26,147 nt of DNA from JANMEX01 sp049696015 (GCA_049696015.1 JBAVTG010000162.1:1-26147); one strand, 5' to 3'. Positions 1 to 8,234 are shown, counted from the first letter of the stretch. Made by a program: numbers and translations. The notes: a model not told the origin generated them from the letters alone.

Positions 1-581
1 TGCTGGACCTGTGCGCCGCGCCCGGCGGCAAAACGGCCCAAATCGCCCATGCGGGCGCTGATGTTGTTGCGCTCGATGTGTCGGCCTCGCGTTTGCGCCG
101 CCTGACAGGAAATCTGGACCGGTTGGGATTGAAAGCGCAAACCCATGTCGGAAGTGCGTGCGATTTTGATCCGGAACAGCTTTTCGATGCCGTGCTGGTG
201 GACGCCCCTTGCTCGTCGACCGGCACGATCCGCCGCCATCCGGACGTGGCCTGGACCAAAACGCCAGCCGATGTCACCAAGCTTGCCAAGCTCCAGTTCG
301 ACCTGCTGTCGAAGGCTGCATCCTTCGTCAAGGCAGGAGGAACGCTGGTTTTCTCCAACTGCTCGCTGCTCGAGGAGGAGGGCGAAGCGCTTGCAGGGCG
401 GGCGCTGGACGAAATTCCAAGCCTCAAACTATCGCCCGTTAACCCAAACGAATTGCCGCAAATGGCCGGGCTGATCGCGCCGGAAGGCTGGATACGCACG
501 ACACCTGCCGACTTTTCTACAGACCGGCCGCAAACTTCGGGCATGGACGGCTTCTTTGCCGTTCGCTTTTCTGTGGTTTAA
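1..581 (+). CDS. rsmB: RsmB-type 16S rRNA (cytosine-C5) methyltransferase, 3' part
   Basis: This is the C-terminal 192 codons of an RsmB/Fmu/NOP2-family SAM-dependent rRNA m5C methyltransferase; the reading frame is open at the left edge (first full codon at base 3), so the N-terminal NusB-like and RNA-binding part lies outside the window. Visible motifs are the SAM-binding LDLCAAPGGKT at the very start, motif IV DAPCSSTG followed by TIRRHPDVAW, and motif VI FSNCSLLEEEGE. The PC of motif IV and the Cys of motif VI, the two family cysteines used for catalysis and product release, are both present; the residue before the motif VI Cys is Asn where Thr is more common. The protein should methylate cytosine 967 of 16S rRNA by family analogy. 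The heparinase-like gene follows 82 bases later on the same strand. Confidence 0.93.
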   Translation, partial: LDLCAAPGGKTAQIAHAGADVVALDVSASRLRRLTGNLDRLGLKAQTHVGSACDFDPEQLFDAVLVDAPCSSTGTIRRHPDVAWTKTPADVTKLAKLQFDLLSKAASFVKAGGTLVFSNCSLLEEEGEALAGRALDEIPSLKLSPVNPNELPQMAGLIAPEGWIRTTPADFSTDRPQTSGMDGFFAVRFSVV

Positions 582-595
582 TCAACGGTTTGCAC

Positions 596-620
596 CGGTT
601 TGGCGCTTGCGCTGAAACCG
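596..620 (+). other. Imperfect hairpin between rsmB and the heparinase-like gene
   Basis: CGGTTT (596-601) can pair with AAACCG (615-620), with an inner GCGC-TT-GCGC at 603-612 offset by one base. No T-run follows, so it is not a convincing intrinsic terminator. It may simply be a stem in the transcript linking rsmB to the next gene. Confidence 0.3.
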
Positions 621-663
621 CACCCATCTATCATGGCGCAAGGGGAACAAGGAGGGATCGCGC

Positions 664-2382
664 TTGGCGGGAACGCTGGCCGAAAAGCCGCGCATCATCG
701 GATTGGCTGCTGCCGGTCTGTGGCGCCGCCTGTCACGCCGCTTGCGCACCGGACCGATAGCCCGCTGGCGCTTCGCAGGATTGTCGCCAGACCGCGTGCT
801 GATCGCACCGCCGGATTTGCGCATGGCGGACGCACATGTCGCGCAGGAGTTTTACTCGGGGCGCTATGCATTGGCCGGAAAAACCGTGGAGACTGGCGGC
901 CTGTCGCCGTTTCAGATCATGCCGCCATCGGCTGAATGGGCGTCAGGGCTGCACAATTTCCGCTGGCTGCGCCACATGCGGGAAGCCGGCACTGGGCTGG
1001 CATCGGTGCATGCGCGCTCGCTGGTTACAGATTGGCTGCGGCTCCATGGACGCATAATCGAAGGGCCGACCTGGGACGCTGATACGGTTGCCAAGCGGGT
1101 GATCGCCTGGCTGCAGCATTCCGGCACATTGCTGCGCGATTGCGATCTGGCATTCTATCGCGCTTTTTTGAAATCCCTGGCGTTTCAACTGCGCTATCTC
1201 AAGGCAGTTGCCAAAGGCCTTGACCAGGCGGAGCCAAGACTGCGCGCCCGCATTGCGCTGGTGCTCGCTGCGCTCTCGCTGCCGGTCTCCGCAGCGCGGC
1301 TGAACGCGGCAACGCGCCATCTGGTGCACGAGCTGGAACGGCAAATCCTGCCCGATGGCACGCACCTGTCACGCAATCCCGAATCCGTGCTCGAGCTTTT
1401 GACGGATCTTCTGCCGCTGCGCCAGACTTTCATCAATCAGTCGAAGAACCCCCCAGCCGCCTTGGTGGCCGCCATTGAGCGGCTGTTGCCAGCGCTGCGT
1501 TTCTTTCGCCATCGCGACGGTTCGCTGGCGCGTTTCAACGGCGCCGGATTTGCCATGCAGGAACGCATTGCAGCCGTGCTGCGCTTTGACGACAGCGCCG
1601 GCACTCCGCTGGCTTCAGCGCCGCACGGCGGTTACCAGCGCCTGTCGATGGGTTCGGTCACGCTGATCGCCGACACCGGCGCGCCGCCGCCGGTCGGCGC
1701 ATCGGACGACATACATGCCGGATGCCTGTCGTTCGAATTCTCCTCCGGCCGCCATTCCTTTGTGGTCAATGCCGGCGTTGACCGGTTTGGCCCGCCGGAA
1801 TTCAGGCCGCTGGCGCGCACCACAGCGGCCCATTCCACAGCAACCATCAACGATCTGTCCTCGTGCCGCTTTGCCGAAAAAGGCGCCCTCTCCAACCTGG
1901 CGGGCACACCGATCCTGTCGGGTCCTAGGCGCGTGCCGGTCAAAAGGCAGGACACCGGCCACACTCAGGCATTTGTGTCCAGCCACGATGGTTTTGTTGG
2001 GTCTGCCGGCCTGTTGCACGAACGCGAGATAACACTGTCGCATGGCGGCTCGGTGATTTCCGGCAGGGACAAGTTTGTTGCCCCGGCCGGGCACCCGGCG
2101 CGGTCGGGAACGGCTGTCCAGGTCGCAATCCGCTTCCATATTCACCCGAAAGTGCATTTGGTCATCAATGCTGAGAACCAGTTTGAACTTCTGGCAAACC
2201 GCGATGATACCTGGGTGTTCACCTGCAATGACATCGCCCCGCACGATGAGGAATCTCTGTTTTTCGCCGGCATTTCCGGTCCGCAGAAGACCCGGATGAT
2301 TGTGCTTGAATTTGACGCAAGCAATGTATCGGAAGTGACGTGGCAATTCACCCGCACGGCGCTCGGCGCATGGTCGCGCTGA
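664..2382 (+). CDS. Heparinase II/III family protein
   Basis: The 572-residue product resembles the heparinase II/III-like proteins found next to rsmB and purH in many Hyphomicrobiales. The family combines an N-terminal alpha/alpha toroid with a C-terminal beta-sandwich and cleaves uronic-acid polysaccharides by beta-elimination. Here the first 330 residues are helix-rich (for example around RNAATRHLVHELERQ) and the rest is beta-rich, with the stretch around HSFVVNAGVDRFGPPEF, an AHST motif and a C-terminal WQFTRTALGAW. The TTG start at 664 is chosen because AAGGAGGG lies at 649-656, seven bases upstream; the next Met, at 823, has no comparable ribosome site and would remove conserved sequence. 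No obvious signal peptide is present. The substrate is unknown; an envelope or exopolysaccharide role is inference. The gene is probably cotranscribed with rsmB. Confidence 0.85.
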   Translation: MAGTLAEKPRIIGLAAAGLWRRLSRRLRTGPIARWRFAGLSPDRVLIAPPDLRMADAHVAQEFYSGRYALAGKTVETGGLSPFQIMPPSAEWASGLHNFRWLRHMREAGTGLASVHARSLVTDWLRLHGRIIEGPTWDADTVAKRVIAWLQHSGTLLRDCDLAFYRAFLKSLAFQLRYLKAVAKGLDQAEPRLRARIALVLAALSLPVSAARLNAATRHLVHELERQILPDGTHLSRNPESVLELLTDLLPLRQTFINQSKNPPAALVAAIERLLPALRFFRHRDGSLARFNGAGFAMQERIAAVLRFDDSAGTPLASAPHGGYQRLSMGSVTLIADTGAPPPVGASDDIHAGCLSFEFSSGRHSFVVNAGVDRFGPPEFRPLARTTAAHSTATINDLSSCRFAEKGALSNLAGTPILSGPRRVPVKRQDTGHTQAFVSSHDGFVGSAGLLHEREITLSHGGSVISGRDKFVAPAGHPARSGTAVQVAIRFHIHPKVHLVINAENQFELLANRDDTWVFTCNDIAPHDEESLFFAGISGPQKTRMIVLEFDASNVSEVTWQFTRTALGAWSR

Positions 2383-2478
2383 AGGTGTTTTGTGCGCTGC
2401 ACAATTCCCTGCTTTCAATGGACTGCGCGGGGTGCTAATTGGCCGCGACTTTTTATAGAAAGGCCGCAAGACCGGCCG

Positions 2479-2494
2479 TTGCCAATGGCAAGGA
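2479..2494 (+). promoter_or_regulatory. purH ribosome-binding site with small overlapping stem
   Basis: AAGGA at 2490-2494 lies six bases before the purH ATG. TTGCC (2479-2483) and GGCAA (2487-2491) form a short inverted repeat whose right arm overlaps the first bases of the ribosome site. The stem is only 5 bp, so an effect on translation is speculative. The rest of the 118-base gap contains a -10-like TATAGA at 2454-2459 without a good -35 partner. Confidence 0.35.
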
Positions 2495-2500
2495 TTTGAC

Positions 2501-4114
2501 ATGGCCGTCGCCTCAAAGCGCATACCCTTTCCTGATCTCCATTCCGTCCGCCGTGCGCTCATATCGGTGTCCGACAAAACAGGTCTGACGGAGTTTGCCA
2601 AGGCGCTGGTAGCGCAAGGTGTAGAACTTGTTTCGACAGGCGGCACTGCCAAGATCCTTGAGAAGGCCGGTCTGCCGGTCAAGGATGTCAGCCAGTTCAC
2701 CAATTTCCCGGAAATCATGGACGGCCGCGTCAAGACGTTGCACCCCTCTGTCCATGGCGGCCTTTTGGCGATCCGCGACGACGGCGAGCATCTGGCGGCG
2801 ATGATCGAGCATGAAATTCCGGAAATCGACATGGCGGTCATCACGCTTTATCCGTTTGAGGAGGTGCGCGCCCGTGGCGGCGATTATGCCGAAACGGTCG
2901 AGAATATCGATATTGGCGGCCCGGCGATGATCCGCGCCGCTGCCAAGAACCATGCCTATGTCGCGGTTGTCACCGATCCGGCAGACTATGGAAGAGTTGC
3001 CGAGAGCCTGTCCGCCAATTCTGGAAAACTTCCCTATCGGCTGCGCCAGGAATTGGCGGCGAAAGCTTACGCCCGCACAGCCGCCTATGATGCGATGATT
3101 TCCAACTGGTTTGCCGCTGATCTTGGCGTTGCGACGCCGGATTACCGCGCAGTCGGCGGACGCTTGGCCGAGGCGCTGCGCTACGGCGAAAACCCGCACC
3201 AGTCCGCCGGTTTCTACGTGACGGGCGAGCAGCGGCCAGGCGTGACCACGGCAAAACAGCTTCAGGGCAAGCAACTGTCTTACAACAACATCAACGACAC
3301 AGATGCTGCATTTGAGCTCGCAGCCGAATTTGATCCGGGCCGCACGGCTGCCGCCATCATCGTCAAGCATGCCAATCCGTGCGGTGTGGCGGAAGGCGTG
3401 AGCCTGAAAGAAGCCTATCTGAATGCGCTGGCCTGCGATCCGGTTTCGGCATTCGGCGGCATCGTTGCCGTCAACCGCACACTGGATGCCGATGCCGCCA
3501 GCGAAATCGTCAAGGTCTTTACCGAAGTGATCATCGCCCCGGACGCCACTGCCGAAGCCAAAGCCATCATCGCGGCCAAGAAGAACCTGCGCTTGCTGAT
3601 CACCGGCGGCCTGCCCGATCCGCGCGCGCCGGGCCTTGCCGCCAAAACCGTGGCAGGCGGCTTGCTGGTGCAATCGCGCGACAATGCTGTGGTCGATGAT
3701 TTCGAACTCAAGGTCGTCACCATGCGCGCACCGAGTGAGACAGAAATGGCGGATCTGCGCTTTGCCTTCCGCGTTGCCAAACATGTCAAATCCAACGCCA
3801 TTGTCTATGTCAAAGACGGAGCGACTGTCGGTATCGGCGCTGGCCAGATGAGCCGCGTGGACTCTTCGCGCATTGCAGTGCGCAAGGCTCAAGACGTTGC
3901 CGAAGCTGCCAATGCCGAGCCGATGACCAAAGGCTCTGTCGTTGCATCCGATGCGTTCTTCCCGTTTGCCGACGGTCTTTTATCGGCCGTCGAAGCCGGG
4001 GCGACCGCCGTCATCCAGCCAGGCGGCTCGATGCGCGACGAAGAAGTCATCGCCGCTGCCGACGCCGCTGGCATTGCCATGGTGTTCACCGGGGTACGCC
4101 ACTTCCGGCATTAA
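2501..4114 (+). CDS. purH: Bifunctional AICAR formyltransferase / IMP cyclohydrolase PurH
   Basis: The 537-residue product catalyses the last two steps of de novo IMP synthesis in the cytoplasm: formylation of AICAR using 10-formyltetrahydrofolate, then ring closure to IMP. The N-terminal IMP cyclohydrolase (MGS-like) domain shows RALISVSDKTGL, ELVSTGGTAK and DGRVKTLHPSVHGG. The C-terminal formyltransferase domain contains RYGENPHQ at residues 227-234 and the catalytic KHANPCG at 289-295, and ends in the typical ADAAGIAMVFTGVRHFRH. Length matches bacterial PurH. The ATG at 2501 has AAGGA six bases upstream. It follows the heparinase-like gene by 118 bases in the same direction, the order usual in this bacterial group. 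No truncation or missing key residue is visible. Confidence 0.98.
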   Translation: MAVASKRIPFPDLHSVRRALISVSDKTGLTEFAKALVAQGVELVSTGGTAKILEKAGLPVKDVSQFTNFPEIMDGRVKTLHPSVHGGLLAIRDDGEHLAAMIEHEIPEIDMAVITLYPFEEVRARGGDYAETVENIDIGGPAMIRAAAKNHAYVAVVTDPADYGRVAESLSANSGKLPYRLRQELAAKAYARTAAYDAMISNWFAADLGVATPDYRAVGGRLAEALRYGENPHQSAGFYVTGEQRPGVTTAKQLQGKQLSYNNINDTDAAFELAAEFDPGRTAAAIIVKHANPCGVAEGVSLKEAYLNALACDPVSAFGGIVAVNRTLDADAASEIVKVFTEVIIAPDATAEAKAIIAAKKNLRLLITGGLPDPRAPGLAAKTVAGGLLVQSRDNAVVDDFELKVVTMRAPSETEMADLRFAFRVAKHVKSNAIVYVKDGATVGIGAGQMSRVDSSRIAVRKAQDVAEAANAEPMTKGSVVASDAFFPFADGLLSAVEAGATAVIQPGGSMRDEEVIAAADAAGIAMVFTGVRHFRH

Positions 4115-4278
4115 ATGCGTCCGAGGGAGTTTTTGCCGGTATTGGCGCGAAAGAACCCGATACAATGATTCCACTCAAAAACATCCCGCTCTAAGGGCGC
4201 AATCCTCTCTCGATCCTGTTGAACAAGCACCAGCAAGGGGCGAGATCGGCCTTGGTCGCCTCAATGCCGTGCCAACAT

Positions 4279-4306
4279 TTGACAGCCAAGCTCAATCGTG
4301 CATAAA
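4279..4306 (+). promoter_or_regulatory. Putative promoter of the deoR-like / MFS operon
   Basis: TTGACA (4279-4284) is a perfect -35 hexamer, and CATAAA (4301-4306), 16 bases further on, is a fair -10. Transcription would begin around 4312-4314, only a few bases before the ATG at 4318, so the message would be nearly leaderless. The first operator-like repeat overlaps the -10. Confidence 0.5.
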
Positions 4307-4328
4307 CATGCATAAATATGCAAAAACA
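4299..4328 (+). repeat. Three tandem 10-bp repeats at the deoR-like start (candidate operator)
   Basis: TGCATAAACA (4299-4308), TGCATAAATA (4309-4318) and TGCAAAAACA (4319-4328) are head-to-tail near-copies with a 10-bp period, one helical turn. They cover the -10 region and the ATG of the DeoR-family gene. DeoR-family repressors often bind repeated short sites at their own promoters, so autoregulation is the natural reading. Binding itself is inference. Confidence 0.55.
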
Positions 4329-5115
4329 CGAATTGACACAGAATTCCACTGAACTTTTGCTGCTGGAACGCCAAGCCGAAATCCGGCGGCGGCTGGCGGT
4401 TTCGGAGCGCGTGATTGCAGGGGATCTGGCGCAGGAATTCCGCGTATCGGATGACACAATCCGGCGCGACCTGCGCGAACTGGCGGCGGCCGGTCAATGC
4501 ATTCGTGTCTATGGCGGGGCGCTGCCGGTACCGGCCAAAGCGCCGGATACGCCGCTGAGTGTCCGCATCGGGGCCAACCTGGAACACAAACAGCGCCTTG
4601 CAGCCGCAATGGCCGACTTTGCCGAACGTGGCATGACCATCTTTCTGGACGCAGGCTCGACCAATCTTGCCGCCGCTCAGCTGCTGCCGGGCAATCTCGA
4701 CCTGACTGTTGCCACGCATGCGCCGCACATAGCGGCGGCGATCATCGACCGGCCCGGCATACGCCTGTTCATGATCGGCGGCAAAGTGGATGAGAAAGTC
4801 GGCGCGGCCACCGGCGCGCAGGCGATGCGCGACATGGAGCGGCTGCGGCCCGATATGGCTTTCATCGGCGCCTGCGCCATCGATGCGGCAACCGGCGTCA
4901 CCGCCTTTGACGCGGAAGACGCGGAATTCAAACGGCTTTTGATGCAACAGGCGCGGATCAAACTGGCAGCCTCAATCAACGAGAAAATCGGCACCGTAGC
5001 GCCTTATCCGGTAAGGCCGGTGGCTGCTTTTGATTACATTGTGATTGAAAAATCGCTCGACCCGCACAAGAAGGCGGCGCTTGATCTGGCGCAGGCCGTG
5101 TTGGTGAGCGCCTGA
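4318..5115 (+). CDS. DeoR/GlpR-family transcriptional regulator
   Basis: This 265-residue protein has the classic DeoR layout. An N-terminal winged helix-turn-helix occupies roughly residues 18-65 (ERQAEIRRRLAVSER, then VSDDTIRRDLRELAAAG and RVYGGAL). A C-terminal DeoRC sensor domain carries IFLDAGSTNLAAAQLLP, which binds a sugar phosphate or related effector in relatives, followed by FIGACAIDAATGVTAFDAEDAEFKR and the late INEKIG. The ATG at 4318 has no ribosome site and sits just after a probable promoter, so translation may start leaderless; in-frame TTGs at 4333 and 4357 are alternatives but also lack ribosome sites. It is 11 bases upstream of an MFS transporter and probably represses that operon. 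The effector is not predictable from sequence. Confidence 0.93.
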   Translation: MQKHELTQNSTELLLLERQAEIRRRLAVSERVIAGDLAQEFRVSDDTIRRDLRELAAAGQCIRVYGGALPVPAKAPDTPLSVRIGANLEHKQRLAAAMADFAERGMTIFLDAGSTNLAAAQLLPGNLDLTVATHAPHIAAAIIDRPGIRLFMIGGKVDEKVGAATGAQAMRDMERLRPDMAFIGACAIDAATGVTAFDAEDAEFKRLLMQQARIKLAASINEKIGTVAPYPVRPVAAFDYIVIEKSLDPHKKAALDLAQAVLVSA

Positions 5116-5126
5116 AAGGAAATGGA

Positions 5127-6317
5127 ATGTCTGCAATTGCCCTGATCGATAGAGACGCTGCTTCCCGCGGGCGATGGGCCGTGGCGGCCATGTTTGCCGT
5201 CAATGGTTTCATCATCGGCTCCTGGGCGCCGCAGATCCCGCTGATGCTGCCGCGCCACTCGATCACCGAATTCACGCTTGGCCTGCTCATTCTGGCTTTT
5301 GGTCTTGGCGCAGTCACAGCCATGGTCTGGACCGGACGGCTGATCAATCATTATGGGTCGCGCACTGTCACCCGGACTTTTGCCATCATTGCCGCTTTCG
5401 GGCTGGCGGCCATTGTGCTGTCGCCTTCGATCCCGCTGGCAGCGATTGCCCTGTTTTTGACTGGAGCCTGCGGCGGGTCGATGGATGTGGCGATGAATGC
5501 CAATGCGGTGGAAGTGGAAAAGCGGCTCGACAAGGCGATCATGTCCGCCTCGCATGGCTTCTGGTCGCTGGGCGGATTCATCGGCGGCGGCATTGGCGGC
5601 CCGCTTATTGTACGACTGGGTGCGGAGGGCCACGCGATTTTTGCCAGCGCCGTCTCGCTCATTGTCGTTCTGATTGCCATGCAATATCTGATCAGCGAGC
5701 CGGCCCATCATGAGGACGATGGACCCAAGCCGCATTATGCTTGGCCCAAAGCGCCGATTGTCTACATTCTCGGGCTGATGGCGCTGTTCTCGATGGTGCC
5801 GGAAGGCGCGGTTCTGGATTGGGCGGCACTTTACCTGTCAAAAGAGTTGGGATCATCGCTTTCCGTGTCAGGCCTTGCCTTCGCGTTTTTTGCCGGGACC
5901 ATGGCGATGATGCGCTTTGCCGGCGACAGTGTCCGCAACCGCTTCGGCGCGGTATCAACCATGCGCTGGTCGGCCTTCATTGCCGCTGGCGGCATGCTGG
6001 CAGGCGGGCTGGCGCCCAATGACTGGTTCGCCATCATTGCCTTTGCCATTGCCGGGCTCGGCATTGCCAACACTGTGCCGATCGCCTTTTCCGCAGCAGG
6101 CAATCTGCCCGGTTTTTCCGCAGGCGCGGCAATCTCGGTGGTGACGATGATGGGCTATTCCGGCATTCTGATTGCGCCGTCCGCCATCGGCTTTGTCGCC
6201 GAGCATATCGGCTTTCGCATCACTTACATTGTGCTTGCCGGTGCGCTGGTGCTGGTCGGCCTTGCGGCAGCCTATGTTTCATCTGCAGACCGGGCAAAGG
6301 CGGAAAGTCCGGCATAG
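5127..6317 (+). CDS. MFS transporter, YbjJ-like
   Basis: The 396-residue protein is a typical 12-helix major facilitator. The first half opens with AVAAMFAVNGFIIGSWAPQIPLML, then GLLILAFGLGAVTAMVWTGR and a GSRTVTR loop that fits the family A-motif position; the second half includes PIVYILGLMALFSMVPEGAV and ends near ITYIVLAGALVLVGLAAAYV. The YWAP/SWAP-type N-terminus and the NANAVEVEKR loop resemble the YbjJ branch, whose substrates are poorly known. The ATG follows AAAGGAAATGGA. It is 11 bases downstream of the DeoR-type gene and almost certainly in one operon with it, which suggests uptake or export of a sugar-like compound controlled by that regulator. Its last 46 bases overlap the end of the opposing LysR-type gene. 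Confidence 0.9.
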   Translation: MSAIALIDRDAASRGRWAVAAMFAVNGFIIGSWAPQIPLMLPRHSITEFTLGLLILAFGLGAVTAMVWTGRLINHYGSRTVTRTFAIIAAFGLAAIVLSPSIPLAAIALFLTGACGGSMDVAMNANAVEVEKRLDKAIMSASHGFWSLGGFIGGGIGGPLIVRLGAEGHAIFASAVSLIVVLIAMQYLISEPAHHEDDGPKPHYAWPKAPIVYILGLMALFSMVPEGAVLDWAALYLSKELGSSLSVSGLAFAFFAGTMAMMRFAGDSVRNRFGAVSTMRWSAFIAAGGMLAGGLAPNDWFAIIAFAIAGLGIANTVPIAFSAAGNLPGFSAGAAISVVTMMGYSGILIAPSAIGFVAEHIGFRITYIVLAGALVLVGLAAAYVSSADRAKAESPA

Positions 6318-7174
6318 AGAAAGTCAGCTGTGCGCCGGATGCGCGGCGCATTGCGCGCATCCTTGTGCATGGTCAGCCACATCGGCAGCACCGGCAATGG
6401 CAGGCCGGGCAGGAAAGTCTGCAGTTCCGGTTCGAGCCTGACAAGCGGCAATTGGGCAATGCCAACGCCGACGCCAGCTTTGATCGCATGCCAGATGATC
6501 ACCTGATTGTCCGAGCGGAACCGAAAGGTGTGGCGGTCCACATGGGACGCGCCGAAGGCGCGAAAGCCTCTGATGAAATCATCCGCGCGGTCCTGACCAA
6601 TCAAATCATGGGAGAACAGGTCGTTGGGAACTTGCGGCGTGCCGCGCCGGGCAAGATAATCCTCGTGCGCGCACATGACGACCGGAATGTCGGCGATCTT
6701 GCGCGCGATAAGCTCTTCCTGGCTCGGGTTGACCATGCGGATGGCAATATCGGCATCGCGGCGCAGGAGATTGTCCACCGTGTTGGTGCCGACAAGCTCG
6801 AACTCGATGGCCGGTTCCTCAAGGGCAAACCGCGCCAGAATCTGCGGCAACACCAGCGTCGCCATCACCTCGCTGGCGGAGATGCGCACCGTGCCGGACA
6901 TGCGCTCTTCGTTGCCGGCGGCGCTGAGCGCAAACCTGTCCACCGCCTCGCGCACGGTGATGGCATGGGCATGCAGCGCAGCGCCGGCATCCGTCAGCTC
7001 ATAACCGCCAAGGCCACGGCGAAACAACGTCACGCCAAGGTCACGCTCCAACCCTGCAACGTGACGCCCGAGCGTCGGCTGGCTGGCGCGCAGTTGTCGC
7101 GCTGCAGCGGACAGGCTGCCGGTTTCGGCTACCGCCAGGAATGAACGGATCAGCGTCCAGTCGAATTCACTCAT
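6272..7174 (-). CDS. LysR-family transcriptional regulator
   Basis: The 300-residue protein starts with a canonical LysR helix-turn-helix: FDWTLIRSFLAVAETGSLS, AAARQLRASQPTLGRHVAG and LERDLGVTLFRR, up to about residue 60. The remaining 230 residues form the periplasmic-binding-like effector domain (TVRISASEVMATLVLPQIL, then the DADIAIRMVNP stretch). It is divergent from the epimerase-like gene at 7272 with 97 bases between the starts, which contain a perfect dyad beside its own start codon. This is the standard arrangement in which a LysR protein represses itself and controls its divergent neighbour. Its 3' end overlaps the convergent MFS gene by 46 bases. The inducer is unknown. Confidence 0.93.
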   Translation of the reverse strand: MSEFDWTLIRSFLAVAETGSLSAAARQLRASQPTLGRHVAGLERDLGVTLFRRGLGGYELTDAGAALHAHAITVREAVDRFALSAAGNEERMSGTVRISASEVMATLVLPQILARFALEEPAIEFELVGTNTVDNLLRRDADIAIRMVNPSQEELIARKIADIPVVMCAHEDYLARRGTPQVPNDLFSHDLIGQDRADDFIRGFRAFGASHVDRHTFRFRSDNQVIIWHAIKAGVGVGIAQLPLVRLEPELQTFLPGLPLPVLPMWLTMHKDARNAPRIRRTADFLYAGLSAFARSADET

Positions 7175-7181
7175 GTCGAAT

Positions 7182-7244
7182 TATTCAATACTGAATAGCA
7201 ACATGTCAACAATCGCGAATTTTCATATTTTTTTGAATGAATAG
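7182..7244. promoter_or_regulatory. Candidate LysR operator region (dyad plus half-site)
   Basis: TATTCA (7182-7187) and TGAATA (7192-7197) form a perfect 6-bp inverted repeat around ATAC, eight bases upstream of the LysR ATG. The heptamer TGAATAG of the right arm (7192-7198) recurs at 7238-7244, 46 bases away, in the same orientation and nearer the divergent gene. A palindromic recognition site plus a second site closer to the target promoter is the usual LysR layout. The sequence between is AT-rich. Confidence 0.55.
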
Positions 7245-7271
7245 TATCCGGGGCAACAAAGGAGAACAACC

Positions 7272-8234
7272 ATGACCACCATCGCAGTCCTCGGTGCAAA
7301 CGGCCGCGTGTCGCGCACCGTCGCCAAAGCCTTCCTCGAAGCCGGGAATGATGTCATCGCCGTCACGCGCTCCGGCAAGCCGCTGGGCGAACTTGCCGGC
7401 GCGCGTTTCATCGCCGCCGATGCCATGAATGCGAAAGAGCTCATCCAGGCCACGCGGGGGGCCGATATCATCTTCAACGGGTTGAACCCGCTCTACACGG
7501 AATGGGAAGAAAAAGTGCTGCCGATGGCGCGCAATGTGATGGAAGCCTGCCGCGCCAATGGCGCGATGCATCTGTTTTCAGGCAATGTCTATGGCTACGG
7601 CTCGCCGATGCCGCTGGAACTTGGCGAGGACACGCCAATGCGCCCGTCGACCGCAAAGGGCCGCATACGGATCGAGATGGAGCGGATATTCAAAGAAGAG
7701 TCCGAGCGCCCTGGCGGCGTTCAAACAGTCGTGCTGCGGGCCGGTGACTATTTCGGCGGCACAGGCGCCGGTTCATTTTTTGATCTTGTCTCCGTGTCAA
7801 AGCTGGCCAAAGGCATATTTACCGCCGCAGGTCCCGAAAACCTGATCCATGAATGGGCATACCTGCCGGATTTTGCGAGGGCCTTTGTGAAACTGGCGGA
7901 CAATCGGGCAAAGCTCGCCCAGTTTGAGAACCTCAATTTCCCAAGCCATGCCATGACCGAATTGCAGTTGAAGGCAGCGGTGGAAAAGGCCGTCGGCAAG
8001 CCGCTGAAACTGGCACACCTGCCGTGGATGCTGATACGCCTGATGGGCATCGTCATGCCGATGATGCGCGAGCTGTCGCGCATGTCCTATCTGCGCTTAG
8101 AGCCGCACCGGCTGGTCTCAACCCGGCTCGAAAGCCTGATCGGACCCATCCCGCACACGCCGCTCGATGAGGCCGTGAGGCAGGCGCTGATCGATCAGGG
8201 CCTGCTGCAAGACGGCATCAAACGCGCTGCCTGA
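7272..8234 (+). CDS. NAD-dependent epimerase/dehydratase family (extended SDR) protein
   Basis: The 320-residue protein has an N-terminal Rossmann fold, MTTIAVLGANGRVSRTVAKAF, with a GxxGxxS-type nucleotide loop at residues 8-14. The segment around ADIIFNGLNPLYTEWEE is followed by HLFSGNVYGYGSP, where the YGYG tyrosine region occupies the usual place; the family Lys may be in TAKGRIRIEME, but a clean YxxxK is not obvious. The C-terminal half (SLIGPIPHTPLDEAVRQALIDQ) fits substrate-binding regions of this group. The ATG is preceded by AAAGGAGAA. It lies opposite a LysR regulator and is probably its target. The substrate is unknown. Its stop codon abuts the stop of the RND gene on the other strand with no base between them. 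Confidence 0.85.
   Translation: MTTIAVLGANGRVSRTVAKAFLEAGNDVIAVTRSGKPLGELAGARFIAADAMNAKELIQATRGADIIFNGLNPLYTEWEEKVLPMARNVMEACRANGAMHLFSGNVYGYGSPMPLELGEDTPMRPSTAKGRIRIEMERIFKEESERPGGVQTVVLRAGDYFGGTGAGSFFDLVSVSKLAKGIFTAAGPENLIHEWAYLPDFARAFVKLADNRAKLAQFENLNFPSHAMTELQLKAAVEKAVGKPLKLAHLPWMLIRLMGIVMPMMRELSRMSYLRLEPHRLVSTRLESLIGPIPHTPLDEAVRQALIDQGLLQDGIKRAA

Noticed and set aside
1615..3892. Long minus-strand open frames opposite the heparinase-like gene and purH
   Set aside because: They mirror strongly coding plus-strand genes with recognised motifs; their translations have no domain and arise from GC-rich codon bias.
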